Source of the DNA: Candidatus Saccharimonadota bacterium
GTDB taxonomy: Bacteria > Patescibacteriota > Saccharimonadia > Saccharimonadales > UBA10212
Assembly (NCBI GenBank): GCA_016176605.1
Contig: JACOWW010000003.1
Location: 94,138-150,624, forward strand
Direction: 5' to 3'
Length of the DNA: 56,487 nucleotides
Shown: positions 32,737 to 41,138 of the stretch, in pieces
Layout: every line of letters begins with the position of its first letter
How positions within the stretch are numbered: position 1 is the stretch's first letter
Position numbers and translations under genes: made by a program
The notes under the pieces: generated by a model
What the model saw: only the letters and a program-made list of their open reading frames with translations
Database searches by the model: none
What the model was told of the DNA's origin: nothing

Positions 32737-33766
32737 ACTTGTCTAGTTCGGTTTTGAATTTTTCGACGAGGTCAACGGGAGCTGGATTAACATTATTCAG
32801 TAGTGCTAAATAAACACTAACGAAATCGCCAAAGGCGATCGTCCATAGCAATTGTTCTAACAGTGTTTCACCTTCTGCTTGCACAATATTTGGCGCTGGG
32901 CGGCGGCCGGAAAGTAGTTTCTCTGTAACTTCAAAGCGCTTTTGAACGCGTGGATGCTCAAGATTGCTGCGCAGATCTACTATAGCGTAAGGTTTTTGGA
33001 TGGGGTGAGATGACCAGCCAATCATTTCGTTATGGTTGAATTCCGGAAATTGGTTCCACCAAGCGACATTCTTGGCATTTTCGTTGAAGTTAATTTTCCA
33101 TTTATAGGCGGCCGGCGCCAGCAGCGGGCCAGCGTAAATAACAACTGATTTCCCAGCAAGCTCTTCAGCCAGTTTTTTAGTTGGGTTATCTTTAGTTGGG
33201 ACTGTGGCGACCCATTTTTTAACATTTTCAGCCAAAAAATTGGCCGCCTCGGACATAGCCGCGCCAGCCTGTTCTTGTTTAATTAAACCAGTGGTTTCCA
33301 ACACGGTAACTAAGGCTTTCAAGTTATATAAAACGGCATAACGTGGCTGCTCAACCTTGGGGATTTCTAAATATGGGTAGCTTTTGGCCTGTGCAATTTC
33401 TTGTAATTTGCCCCCTCCGGCAATAACAATAATTTTAGCGTCTTTTTTTTCGGCTTCTTCCAGCGCCGAGATTGTTTCTTCGGTGTTACCTGAGTAACTG
33501 GAGGCAATAAACAGCGACTTTGATGAAACATAAGCCGGTATGTGATAAGAACGGCAAATCTCAAAAGGTAGATGATAGTCAGGCCAACTATCACTTAGAT
33601 AAGCCGCCAAAGCTGATCCGCCCATACCGGCATAGACTATATTGTCGAATTTCCCCTCAATTTGGGGCCACGTAAATTCATAGGCTAATTGTTGGCACTG
33701 GCGCTCGGCAATCCCCAACGCATCCTGGCCGTCGCGTTGATGGATATATTTGAGATCGTCTAACAC
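32735..33766 (-). CDS. Bifunctional phosphoglucose/phosphomannose isomerase
   Basis: 343 residues with two SIS domains. VYAGMGGSALAA, ASSYSGNTEETISA, KINFNENAK and EFNHNEMIGW are the motifs of the short PGI/PMI family. Interconverts glucose-6-P or mannose-6-P with fructose-6-P in the cytosol. GTG start after GGAGG. No other sugar-metabolism gene is nearby. Confidence 0.9.
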   Translation of the reverse strand: MLDDLKYIHQRDGQDALGIAERQCQQLAYEFTWPQIEGKFDNIVYAGMGGSALAAYLSDSWPDYHLPFEICRSYHIPAYVSSKSLFIASSYSGNTEETISALEEAEKKDAKIIVIAGGGKLQEIAQAKSYPYLEIPKVEQPRYAVLYNLKALVTVLETTGLIKQEQAGAAMSEAANFLAENVKKWVATVPTKDNPTKKLAEELAGKSVVIYAGPLLAPAAYKWKINFNENAKNVAWWNQFPEFNHNEMIGWSSHPIQKPYAIVDLRSNLEHPRVQKRFEVTEKLLSGRRPAPNIVQAEGETLLEQLLWTIAFGDFVSVYLALLNNVNPAPVDLVEKFKTELDK

Positions 33767-33779
33767 AAGAACCTCCGGT

Positions 33780-34012
33780 TCAGTAATTAGTAAAAAGTAA
33801 CTGGTAATTAGTATAGCCGCAGTAAATGCTAGTTTCTAGTTGCTATTTTCTGCTTTTCCAGGGTGCCACCCTGGAATGTGGTTCTGTTTGCCATTAAACT
33901 TGTGCTTTTGAAGTTAAAAATGTAAATTGAGAATTGATAATTGTTAATTGATCATTCACAGAAAACTGTTAACTGATAACTGATAACTGCTCGCTCTAAG
34001 CGAGCACGGGGG
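33780..34012. repeat. Repeat- and hairpin-rich spacer upstream of the 34017 gene
   Basis: Words 'taattagtaaaaagtaactgg', palindrome CCAGGGTG-C-CACCCTGG region at 33858-33875, 'ctgataactg' words, and hairpin GCTCGCT-CTA-AGCGAGC just before the start. GGGGGTGG may serve as ribosome site. No ORF. Confidence 0.5.
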
Positions 34013-34016
34013 TGGA

Positions 34017-34577
34017 ATGTTCGGATTAGGCAACGATCAAAACCAAAATGCTGCTGCGCAAGTTCCAGTAACACCTGTTGACGCTGTTACACCAGCTGGT
34101 GTAACAGCGTCAGCACCTAGTGCGCCCACCATTCCGGACCCAATGGTTACGCCCGCTCCCACGCCAGCTACAGTGCCTGAGACTAACGGAACTGACAGCG
34201 TAAATATGGAAAATGCTTATATTGACCCGGGACCGCAAATTGGGGTGGCAAAAGCCAGTATGCCCGACACCGCTCCAACGGCCGCATCTATGGCCGCACC
34301 CAGCCCACCACAAGTAGCCAATGATGACAGCCTAGCCCAAGTTAGGCAACAAGCTATAAATAGCCTCCAGCCGCTGGTTGGGCATTTAGACCAAGTGCCC
34401 GAGGACAAGTTTAAGACCCTTATGATGCTTATCCAAACTTCTGATAATTCCAAGCTCCTAAACGATGCTTATGAAGCGGCGAATAAAATACCAGATGAAA
34501 AAACCCGCGCCCAAGCATTACTGGACGTCGTAAACGAAATAAATTACTTCAACCACCAACAAAAAACAGGGTCGTAG
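34017..34577 (+). CDS. Hypothetical protein with disordered Pro/Ala/Thr N-terminus, 186 aa
   Basis: Residues 1-~105 are Pro/Ala/Val/Thr-rich and disordered; ~105-180 form a helical domain (LAQVRQQAINSLQPLVGHLD, EDKFKTLMMLIQTSD) of unknown function. A perfect 34-nt palindrome (34079-34112) lies in frame in the N-terminal part. The last codons K-T-G-S-stop are written in the 'gggtcgtag' repeat also seen at 7252-7285. Confidence 0.75.
   Translation: MFGLGNDQNQNAAAQVPVTPVDAVTPAGVTASAPSAPTIPDPMVTPAPTPATVPETNGTDSVNMENAYIDPGPQIGVAKASMPDTAPTAASMAAPSPPQVANDDSLAQVRQQAINSLQPLVGHLDQVPEDKFKTLMMLIQTSDNSKLLNDAYEAANKIPDEKTRAQALLDVVNEINYFNHQQKTGS
34079..34112. repeat. Perfect 34-nt in-frame palindrome
   Basis: Arms TGACGCTGTTACACCAG (34079-34095) and its reverse complement (34096-34112) with no loop. 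Read as D-A-V-T-P-A-G-V-T-A-S in the disordered region of the host protein. Confidence 0.85.
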
Positions 34578-34614
34578 GGTTGTAGGGTCGTAGGGCTATA
34601 ACCCTTTAACCCTA

Positions 34615-35127
34615 TTACCCTCTTCTAAGGCTATATAAGTAATGAAGGCCGCCGACAACTATTGTGGTGCCAACAAATAGCGCGACCACATCGCCCGGGC
34701 CATTGTTAGGCAGCTGCCCACCTGCGGCTGGTTGGCCGCCTGGCGAAGGCGTTGTTGGTTGAGCAGGTTCGGGAGGCGCTGGGGCTTGACCTTGACCGGT
34801 ACCAGCTGGCGGTGCAGGTTTAGGTTTATTGTCCGTAATTTGTTGATATATCCAGCGGCCGGCAAAAACAACTGCCGTAGCCACTAAAAGAGCCAAGATT
34901 ACGTACAGCACAACCATGGGCCAGCGGCGTTTTTCTTCTTCATAAAAATCTTCCGGCGGTATTGGCGGCGGTATAACCGGCCGTTCCGGTGGCACCTCCG
35001 GCGTTGGCGGTTCCACTATTGGCAAAGGTGGCGCAGTTACGGGCGGTGCTTCTTTTTCCTCATGTGTAATCTGCACCTCTGTCTCCGGTGTGTCCGGCTG
35101 ATTGCGGCTATCTTCTCTTGGGCTCAT
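34615..35127 (-). CDS. Membrane protein with LPxTG-like C-terminal signal
   Basis: 170 residues: an acidic, proline-rich cytoplasmic N-terminus, a membrane helix (MVVLYVILALLVATAVVFAG, ~72-91), a Pro/Gly/Gln-rich loop, then LPNNGPGDVV followed by a hydrophobic stretch and the tail SLRRG. The end has the layout of a sortase signal (LPxTG, helix, positive tail) with Asn for Thr. No sortase gene is in the window. Starts directly after a palindromic leader element (35128-35239). Confidence 0.7.
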   Translation of the reverse strand: MSPREDSRNQPDTPETEVQITHEEKEAPPVTAPPLPIVEPPTPEVPPERPVIPPPIPPEDFYEEEKRRWPMVVLYVILALLVATAVVFAGRWIYQQITDNKPKPAPPAGTGQGQAPAPPEPAQPTTPSPGGQPAAGGQLPNNGPGDVVALFVGTTIVVGGLHYLYSLRRG

Positions 35128-35239
35128 CCCGTTAGAACCTCACCCTTGGCTTATGGTTGTCTTTGATCGATAAAAATAAAACACAGCTCCCACACGAAAG
35201 TAGGTTGAGAATTGCAGGCTGAGGTCTAACGGGACTCAT
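35128..35239 (-). promoter_or_regulatory. PVR palindromic leader element D with 35-codon small ORF
   Basis: Arms CCCGTTAGAACCTCA (35128-35142) and TGAGGTCTAACGGG (35220-35233) pair over 14 bp with one bulge. The minus strand has an ATG at 35239 reading M-S-P-V-R-P-Q-P and stopping with TAA 4 nt before the ATG of the membrane gene. TATAAT lies 9 nt before this small ORF. Both starts read ATGAG. Longest internal region of the four copies. Confidence 0.7.
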
Positions 35240-35330
35240 AGTCCGCATATTATATGACGAACTTGCAATAAAATCAAGCCCTCTAACCTCTTATGCTTGC
35301 CTTTTCCGAAAAGTACATCAATATATAATC

Positions 35331-35885
35331 ATGACGAGAGAAGTCAAACTCGGAGGCATCTATCGACCGGTAGCGGCAGACTCATGGACTAGCGAATTAG
35401 GATGGGAAGCTAATAGCCTAGGTAATTCCCTCACTTTATTACCAGAGGAGGACTGGCGCGTCTACCTCCTGACAGGCAGAGAAATAGCTAGAGTTGCATT
35501 TGCTGATGTGCAGCACGGTGTATCTGCTCGGAAGGCGTTAGTAGAGGATATGCCTCAGTCTTTTTTTGAAACAATTTCGGTTGCTGCCTCGGGTTTAGTA
35601 AATATACTTGAGAAATCCCGCCTCGTTGTTCTTGGACTTCGAAAAGATGATTTTCTTATTCAGGAAAGAGAGCATGCTAAACGTAGCTTACAGAGACAGC
35701 GGCAAAAGCTACGCGCCATGCCCACGCAGGGCTTTCGTTTCGGCATAGGTGTAGGCACAGTTTCTAACGTTAAAGAAGGCCGACAGTCATTAAGAAAACT
35801 GGTTGATTACTTCCCCGAGGAAGTGGAGCTTCGCCCCGGAGAAGTCAAATTGCGAACAATTAGACCGCAACGCGTGAGAGATTGA
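35331..35885 (+). CDS. Hypothetical protein, 184 aa
   Basis: No recognised family. Begins MTREVKLGGIYRPVAADSWT; the middle has TGREIARVAFADVQHGVSAR and a very basic helix (HAKRSLQRQRQKLRAM). AT-rich sequence TATATAATC immediately precedes the ATG. Overlaps the next gene by one base (TGATG), so the two are coupled. Confidence 0.7.
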   Translation: MTREVKLGGIYRPVAADSWTSELGWEANSLGNSLTLLPEEDWRVYLLTGREIARVAFADVQHGVSARKALVEDMPQSFFETISVAASGLVNILEKSRLVVLGLRKDDFLIQEREHAKRSLQRQRQKLRAMPTQGFRFGIGVGTVSNVKEGRQSLRKLVDYFPEEVELRPGEVKLRTIRPQRVRD

Positions 35886-36232
35886 TGGCAAGAGAAATAG
35901 GAAGCCTTGATTACCTACGAGAGCCTAGATTTGTGGGTTATAGTGCAGAAATGTTCGGGAGTGCTCTTCGTTTACCTGTTTGGGGAGCTATCTTCGAACT
36001 GACTCCTATTCCCGAAGAAGACACAATATACGCCCGACAAATAATTGCAGTTACTGATACCGATGCGGGTAATACGATGAAAGAGATTCAAAGAACAGAG
36101 CGCTTAATGATGATTAGGCGACTGGAAGAAACTAAGGTTAAAAAAACCGTTGATTACACTCGGTTACCGTCGCCTCGTTGGAGCATTGTAGAGATTGCTC
36201 TCAAGTCCGCTAAAAGCGAACTGGATCTTTAA
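35885..36232 (+). CDS. Hypothetical protein, 115 aa
   Basis: No recognised family. Begins MAREIGSLDYLREPRFVGYS; the middle is strand-like (LPVWGAIFELTPIPEED), the C-terminus is helical and basic. Start at ATG 35885, sharing its A with the stop of the preceding gene. Confidence 0.7.
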   Translation: MAREIGSLDYLREPRFVGYSAEMFGSALRLPVWGAIFELTPIPEEDTIYARQIIAVTDTDAGNTMKEIQRTERLMMIRRLEETKVKKTVDYTRLPSPRWSIVEIALKSAKSELDL

Positions 36233-36355
36233 TCTGGCATAAATATCTTTTATATGTTATAAATATGGCAGCTTTTCCAGTGCGTTAGCGGATGCAGATC
36301 CGCTTCCGCATCCCACGAATTCTCTTGGTCTAACCAAGAGAAAGGAGGCTCTTAC

Positions 36356-36475
36356 ATGGGCAGAGGCGGAACAAAGGCAGGTTCGACTCGAGCTAGGGGT
36401 CGGAAGCGCTTCAAGTTCAAGACGGCGCCCCACGGTCGTAACCGCAGAGCTCCTCAGGAGAAGGAAAAGAAGTAG
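36356..36475 (+). CDS. 39-residue very basic protein
   Basis: MGRGGTKAGSTRARGRKRF, then K-F-K-T-A-P-H-G-R-N-R-R-A and a Lys/Glu tail. About 14 Lys/Arg in 39 residues. A strong AAAGGAGG lies 7 nt upstream, directly after the hairpin CTCTTGGT-CTA-ACCAAGAG, and another hairpin (GGATGC/GCATCC) precedes it. Codons are GC-rich (CGC, AAG, TTC, GAG), unlike the neighbours. Size and charge suggest an RNA- or DNA-binding role such as a ribosome-associated peptide; it is not THX by sequence. Confidence 0.65.
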   Translation: MGRGGTKAGSTRARGRKRFKFKTAPHGRNRRAPQEKEKK

Positions 36476-36565
36476 ATCACTCACAAGAGCGATTAAAGAT
36501 TATTAACGGAAGCCTGCACATTGAATCAAAATCTATATCATATAGATCAACTTCACTGATGTTTT

Positions 36566-38998
36566 TCATTCTTGAGTCCCTTTACGGCTTTTTATCACCT
36601 CAAGGATTCTTAACCGATCAACTGGGCTAATTCCAGAAGATGTTCTTGTGGCAAATTTATAGGATTCTAACTGTACTCCGATTTCTGCAGCAATCTTCTC
36701 AACCGTATCTTTACTGACATTATTTCTTGTAGCAAAGTTATAAACGCTCACCCAGCCTTCGGGCGCTTGGTCTACCGAAAGTTTTGGATGCTGGCGGAGT
36801 CGTTCTTTTATCTCCGGGCTTAGAGTCAGCGCAACGCGGCCTTTGACTCTGTGTTTGGTGGGTATAACCCCCAATTCGTCGAGTGCACTTAATATAGTTA
36901 CCTCTCCAACTTTAAGTTCTCTTCTCAGAGATGGGATTGTATTGTATCCATCTGGTATATCTTCCAGCTTCATCCCAGGCATGGCATCAACCACCGCCTG
37001 TTGCTCATTTGTACCTAGCCCAACCGAAATCTTAGGACCAAATTTAAATCGTGGTAAATCCATGCTTAGATCGTCAATAACCTTACGTACTGTGGTTGGA
37101 CTTACTCCTAATTTGTCAGCCAGTTCATTGACGCTCACCCAGCCTTCGGGCGGGGGACCTACATTAATTTCAGAGTATTCAAGTAACTTCACTTCAAGGT
37201 CAGGACTTAAAGATTGTGCTCTAATACCATTAACTTTGTGTATCGGTAGGGTTATACCTAACTCGCCCAGTAATCTGTAAATTAACGAATATGTAACACC
37301 GTTCTTTTCGGCAAACTCTCTTAGTGTCTTCCATACTTCTGGAAGCGGTGGAGCCTGCAATAATGGATAATCAAGTAGCTTCTTAATTTGATCATCTGAT
37401 AAAGCATCACCTACCTTGCCTCCGAATTTAAGTTTCGTGGGCTTTATATCAAGTTCTTCCATCGCTCTATATATCAGTGGCCTTGAGATACTATTTTCCA
37501 ATGCAAATCTTCTAACACTCATCCAGCCGTCGGGAGCAGACTCATAAAATGTGGATTGTATTCTTCTAACTATTTCCAGAATTTTTCGAGTTGTTTCAGT
37601 AAATTCAAAATTTCCTAATCCTAACTCTCTAGCCGTTTCTAGTTCTTGCGTAACTGCATCAAAGCTCAGATCATAAATATCAATTTCTTCTTCGTCCTCT
37701 TCGATTTCCCCATCAACTACTCCTATCGCTTCGGCCGGCTCTCTCCCTGATCGATAGCTGGATATAGTTTCACGCAACAATTTTTCGATCATTACTAATC
37801 GATCGCAATTGGCCACGAAATCCAATACTAGAATGCTATCTTTACCTGGCAGTTTGCGTAAACCTCTTCCTAGTTGTTGGAGAAAAATGGTCTCAGATTG
37901 TGTAGACCGTAAAAAAACGATTGTGTTAGCGTCGGCAATATCCATACCTTCATTAAACATATCGACAGTTACCAAGCTTTCAAGCTGGTCTGAAGTAAAT
38001 CTTCTCAGTGCCTCCTTGCGTTCGTCGAGGGTCATATCAGAGTGATATGTAGCGGATCGGGGTAATAACTCTGCCATCCTGTGGGCGTGTGCAATTGAAG
38101 GACAAAAAACAATAGTTTTTGGGTTCTGGATATCAACGGTTCGCTCGCTAATTATGCGAGCAATTTCCTCGTCCCTTTTTGGTAGAAATATGGCTCTATT
38201 AATGTCTGCGAGACTTACATTCTCCCTCTCAAGAACGCCCCTAAGAATGTCTTGTTGTATGTCATCAAGAATCACACGATAATCTGGTCGTGCCAGCAAA
38301 CCTTCAGCTAATGCCTGAGCTAAGTTTTTCGAGTATTTTTCATGCCCAAATATATCCCTTATTTCTCTTAGATCTTGTCTGTCAGGAGTTGCTGTCATGC
38401 CCAGTAAGAACTTTGGCCGGAAATACTTAAGCGTAGGTTCATATGTTTCTGCTTTAGCGTGATGACTTTCGTCTACTACTACATAATCAAATTCATCGGA
38501 ACTAAAATATTGTCGCCAATTTTTCATTGTCTGGAAGGATCCAAATAAACAAGTTACTTCGTGCATAGCCTTCGATACACCTGTAAAGTTCCCATAAGTA
38601 TAGTCGTCGTGGCCTAAAATAAACTCAAATCGTTCGCGAGCTTGCTGTAAAATTTGGTTTTGGTGGCAAAGGAAAAGAACGCGGGCTCCTGGATTTTCTT
38701 CCAAGTATCTCTTGACATCAACAGCAACAACGGTTGTTTTACCTAAACCTGTAGCCATATGGATTAAGGCTTTTTTTCGATCTTCGCCTGTCCGAGTATG
38801 AGCCAAGATAGTAAGACAATCCGCTTGATATTTTCGCATCTCTATTTCTGGATGTTCTTTCTGGATGTCTGTTAATAAAGCTACTGTGGGATCTTCGCTG
38901 ACTTCAACTTCATCTGCGACAACACGAGCAGCAATCCCACCAACAATTTCTTGCTTGGGTCTCTCCTGTTTATCTCCATTCTTAAGCTCTGGTGACAT
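36566..38998 (-). CDS. SF2 helicase with five C-terminal HTH-like repeats
   Basis: 810 residues. Residues ~50-420 are a DEAD/H superfamily 2 core of the type III restriction/UvrB-like kind: MRKYQADCL, Walker A MATGLGKTT, DESHH, GMTATP, and FNEGMDIADA...QQLGRGLRK. After an acidic linker (EIEEDEEEIDIYDL) come five units of ~65 residues, each starting P-(E/D)-G-W-x-S/T-V or similar, with an HTH helix pair such as ELADKLGVSPTTVRKVIDDL, and ending near a L-S-P/x-E motif. No nuclease domain seen. Last gene of the sigma operon; TAGGAG before the ATG. Confidence 0.85.
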   Translation of the reverse strand: MSPELKNGDKQERPKQEIVGGIAARVVADEVEVSEDPTVALLTDIQKEHPEIEMRKYQADCLTILAHTRTGEDRKKALIHMATGLGKTTVVAVDVKRYLEENPGARVLFLCHQNQILQQARERFEFILGHDDYTYGNFTGVSKAMHEVTCLFGSFQTMKNWRQYFSSDEFDYVVVDESHHAKAETYEPTLKYFRPKFLLGMTATPDRQDLREIRDIFGHEKYSKNLAQALAEGLLARPDYRVILDDIQQDILRGVLERENVSLADINRAIFLPKRDEEIARIISERTVDIQNPKTIVFCPSIAHAHRMAELLPRSATYHSDMTLDERKEALRRFTSDQLESLVTVDMFNEGMDIADANTIVFLRSTQSETIFLQQLGRGLRKLPGKDSILVLDFVANCDRLVMIEKLLRETISSYRSGREPAEAIGVVDGEIEEDEEEIDIYDLSFDAVTQELETARELGLGNFEFTETTRKILEIVRRIQSTFYESAPDGWMSVRRFALENSISRPLIYRAMEELDIKPTKLKFGGKVGDALSDDQIKKLLDYPLLQAPPLPEVWKTLREFAEKNGVTYSLIYRLLGELGITLPIHKVNGIRAQSLSPDLEVKLLEYSEINVGPPPEGWVSVNELADKLGVSPTTVRKVIDDLSMDLPRFKFGPKISVGLGTNEQQAVVDAMPGMKLEDIPDGYNTIPSLRRELKVGEVTILSALDELGVIPTKHRVKGRVALTLSPEIKERLRQHPKLSVDQAPEGWVSVYNFATRNNVSKDTVEKIAAEIGVQLESYKFATRTSSGISPVDRLRILEVIKSRKGTQE

Positions 38999-39009
38999 AA
39001 CTAATGCTC

Positions 39010-40005
39010 CTATTTAGATGAGGTCGCATTCATCTGGGTAATTAGTTGCTCGGTGCTCTGTTTTTGGCCGTGAATTATTCCTCTAAGTCGACTTTTACTT
39101 TTCTTTTTGTAATTTTTGCCGTGCCTTCTGGGGTTGGCTATTCTTTTGGCTTGTTCTCTAGTTTTTTTAAGCTCAGGTGATTTACCAATCTTATTTAATG
39201 TTTTGTTAACTTCCTTATCAGTCATTGGCTTTTCTTTAACTAGCTCTCCATCAATCTCTGACGAAACCAAACCAATCTCAACTTCTGAGATATTGGGCTG
39301 TACTTGATCTTTACGAACACTAAAACTGCCATTTTCAAGCGGAATAATTTGTGGGTGACCTGCCACGAGGGCTAAGAAATAATCAACTTCGGCTCGAGTA
39401 AAATAGTCGCCGCTTTGTGATTTTGCTATACCTAGAATCTGGGATTCTGTGAATCGATTTCTCGGAGTCCCACTCATCACTGAAATCACATCAGCAAGCA
39501 GAGCATTAACATTTTCTTGGTCAACTTGGGGATCTTCATCAGGCCAGTAGGGATCTGCGGTGTCACCGCTTATGATTAAGTATTCACCGTGGCCGATGTA
39601 CTGAAGACGGGGATCAAGTTCTAAGGCGTTTTTGAAATCAGTAAACTCTCTATCGGGAACACGCTGTCCCCAGAACGCTGTTTCTGTAAGCTTCGCTATA
39701 GGAATTACTCTTTTCTTTGAACGCTGTAAGACATCGCTGACTGTTTTATTTGCCAGATCAATCGTAGCCGTTGGTATCTCATAAAACTCTACCGAACCAA
39801 TATCCACCGAATCTGACAGGGCGTCTCTAACTGCGTCCAAAATTTCGTTGGATAAAGCTACTTCTCCTACCCGAGGGGCTACTGGTGTAACACCCGCTTC
39901 TGTGCCACTAGTTTCTTCCAATACAGCATCGTCTAGGACGGCAAAATCTATGTCGTATACATTTTCGAACTCGATTTCGTACAAATCTGGATTTGGTTTT
40001 TCCAT
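39010..40005 (-). CDS. HARE-HTH-like winged-helix protein, 331 aa
   Basis: Residues ~88-150 fit a HARE-HTH/RNAP-delta-like winged helix: FTDFKNALELDPRLQYIGHG then EYLI. A second winged-helix-like unit is at ~185-245 (TRAEVDYFLALVAGHPQIIP). The N-terminus is acidic; the C-terminus is Lys/Arg-rich (ANPRRHGKNYKKKSKSRLRG). Lies 3 nt from the sigma gene stop and 11 nt before the helicase start. Likely interacts with RNA polymerase or DNA (inference). Confidence 0.65.
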   Translation of the reverse strand: MEKPNPDLYEIEFENVYDIDFAVLDDAVLEETSGTEAGVTPVAPRVGEVALSNEILDAVRDALSDSVDIGSVEFYEIPTATIDLANKTVSDVLQRSKKRVIPIAKLTETAFWGQRVPDREFTDFKNALELDPRLQYIGHGEYLIISGDTADPYWPDEDPQVDQENVNALLADVISVMSGTPRNRFTESQILGIAKSQSGDYFTRAEVDYFLALVAGHPQIIPLENGSFSVRKDQVQPNISEVEIGLVSSEIDGELVKEKPMTDKEVNKTLNKIGKSPELKKTREQAKRIANPRRHGKNYKKKSKSRLRGIIHGQKQSTEQLITQMNATSSK

Positions 40006-40008
40006 AGA

Positions 40009-41109
40009 CTACCTCTTGTAATAACCTTCTCGGATCTTTTTAAATCCGTCAGATTCTACTTGTCTAATTCGCTCACGAGTTACACCAAATAGTTCACCTA
40101 CTTCTTCCAAGGTGAGAGTACCATCATCCGAATTTTCCATCGCTGAAATAATATCCTCGTAGCTTACGGAACTTCCGTTACCAATTGTCAATTTAGTTCC
40201 TCTTAAGAAATCGACAGAATATCCAAGACGAGCACTTAGAATAAACTGCTCCCTAAGTTTCAAAGCCGGAGCAGAAAACATTCTTGTAACATAGGCTCTG
40301 CTATCTAGTTCCTCCATTCGCATGTCTATAGGACTTACCGGATTTTCTAGTACATCCTGCAGTGTGCCACCTTCTTCTGTTATCGGTTCATCTAGAGAAG
40401 CAAGCTCTCCGCTACCTCTAGCCATCAGCAGGTGTATAGTTTTAAGCGATTCGCCCATGTGTTCTGCGATCTCTTCTCGAGTAGGCTCGCGCCCTAATTT
40501 ATCATCAAGCTCTTTAAGTGCAGGCACTAGTTTTATCCATTTCTCGTGCATGTGTACCGGTATACGAATCGCACGTGATTTATCACCAATGGCTCTAGTT
40601 ATAGATTGTCGAATCCACCACGTGGCATATGTAGATAACTTATAGCCTTTACCTATATTAAATTTTTTTATAGCTATAGATAACCCGACATTACCTTCTT
40701 GTACCAAGTCCTCTGGCTGCATGATTTTAAGGTAAAAGTAGCGTTGAGCAATATCTATTACAAGACGAAGGTTGGATACATATATTGTCTGGTGAGCAAT
40801 CACTAAATTAATTAGTGCTTGTTCGTCTTCTGGCGATAGGCCTTCAAGAGTTCCCGTCCTTCGGTAAACTTCCAAACCATTTTCTATTACTCCAAACAGT
40901 CTTTGCTCGTCTAGTTCGTTAAGTAAATTGTATTGGCCAACCTCCTGGAAGTATCTACCAATCAGATTCTCAGGATCTTTGAGTACCTTACTGTTATTTT
41001 TGATCCTGTTTAGTGCTGCCCCAACTTGTGGGTGTTCCTTATATCTTTGAAGTATAGGTGCGAAAAGTTCTTCACGTCCGTTTGCTTCGGCTTCATCTTC
41101 GAACTCCAC
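40009..41109 (-). CDS. Second sigma-70 family factor
   Basis: 366 residues, GTG start. Region 1.2 LIGRYFQEVGQYNLLNELDE; region 2 LRLVIDIAQRYFYLKIMQPE and [20 protein letters not shown]; region 3 AIRIPVHMHEKWIKLVPALK; region 4 [20 protein letters not shown]. The -10-recognition helix is almost that of the rpoD product, so it may read similar promoters. Between regions 3 and 4 there is an insert of about 30 residues (SVDFLRGTKLTIGNGSSVSY...). It lies in an operon with two winged-helix proteins and a helicase. Confidence 0.92.
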   Translation of the reverse strand: MEFEDEAEANGREELFAPILQRYKEHPQVGAALNRIKNNSKVLKDPENLIGRYFQEVGQYNLLNELDEQRLFGVIENGLEVYRRTGTLEGLSPEDEQALINLVIAHQTIYVSNLRLVIDIAQRYFYLKIMQPEDLVQEGNVGLSIAIKKFNIGKGYKLSTYATWWIRQSITRAIGDKSRAIRIPVHMHEKWIKLVPALKELDDKLGREPTREEIAEHMGESLKTIHLLMARGSGELASLDEPITEEGGTLQDVLENPVSPIDMRMEELDSRAYVTRMFSAPALKLREQFILSARLGYSVDFLRGTKLTIGNGSSVSYEDIISAMENSDDGTLTLEEVGELFGVTRERIRQVESDGFKKIREGYYKR

Positions 41110-41138
41110 ACCTTCGCCATTATCAGACGAGGGCGAGA

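Noticed and set aside
36356-36475. Small basic ORF as ribosomal protein THX
   Set aside because: Start and charge are similar, but the THX sequence pattern is not present.
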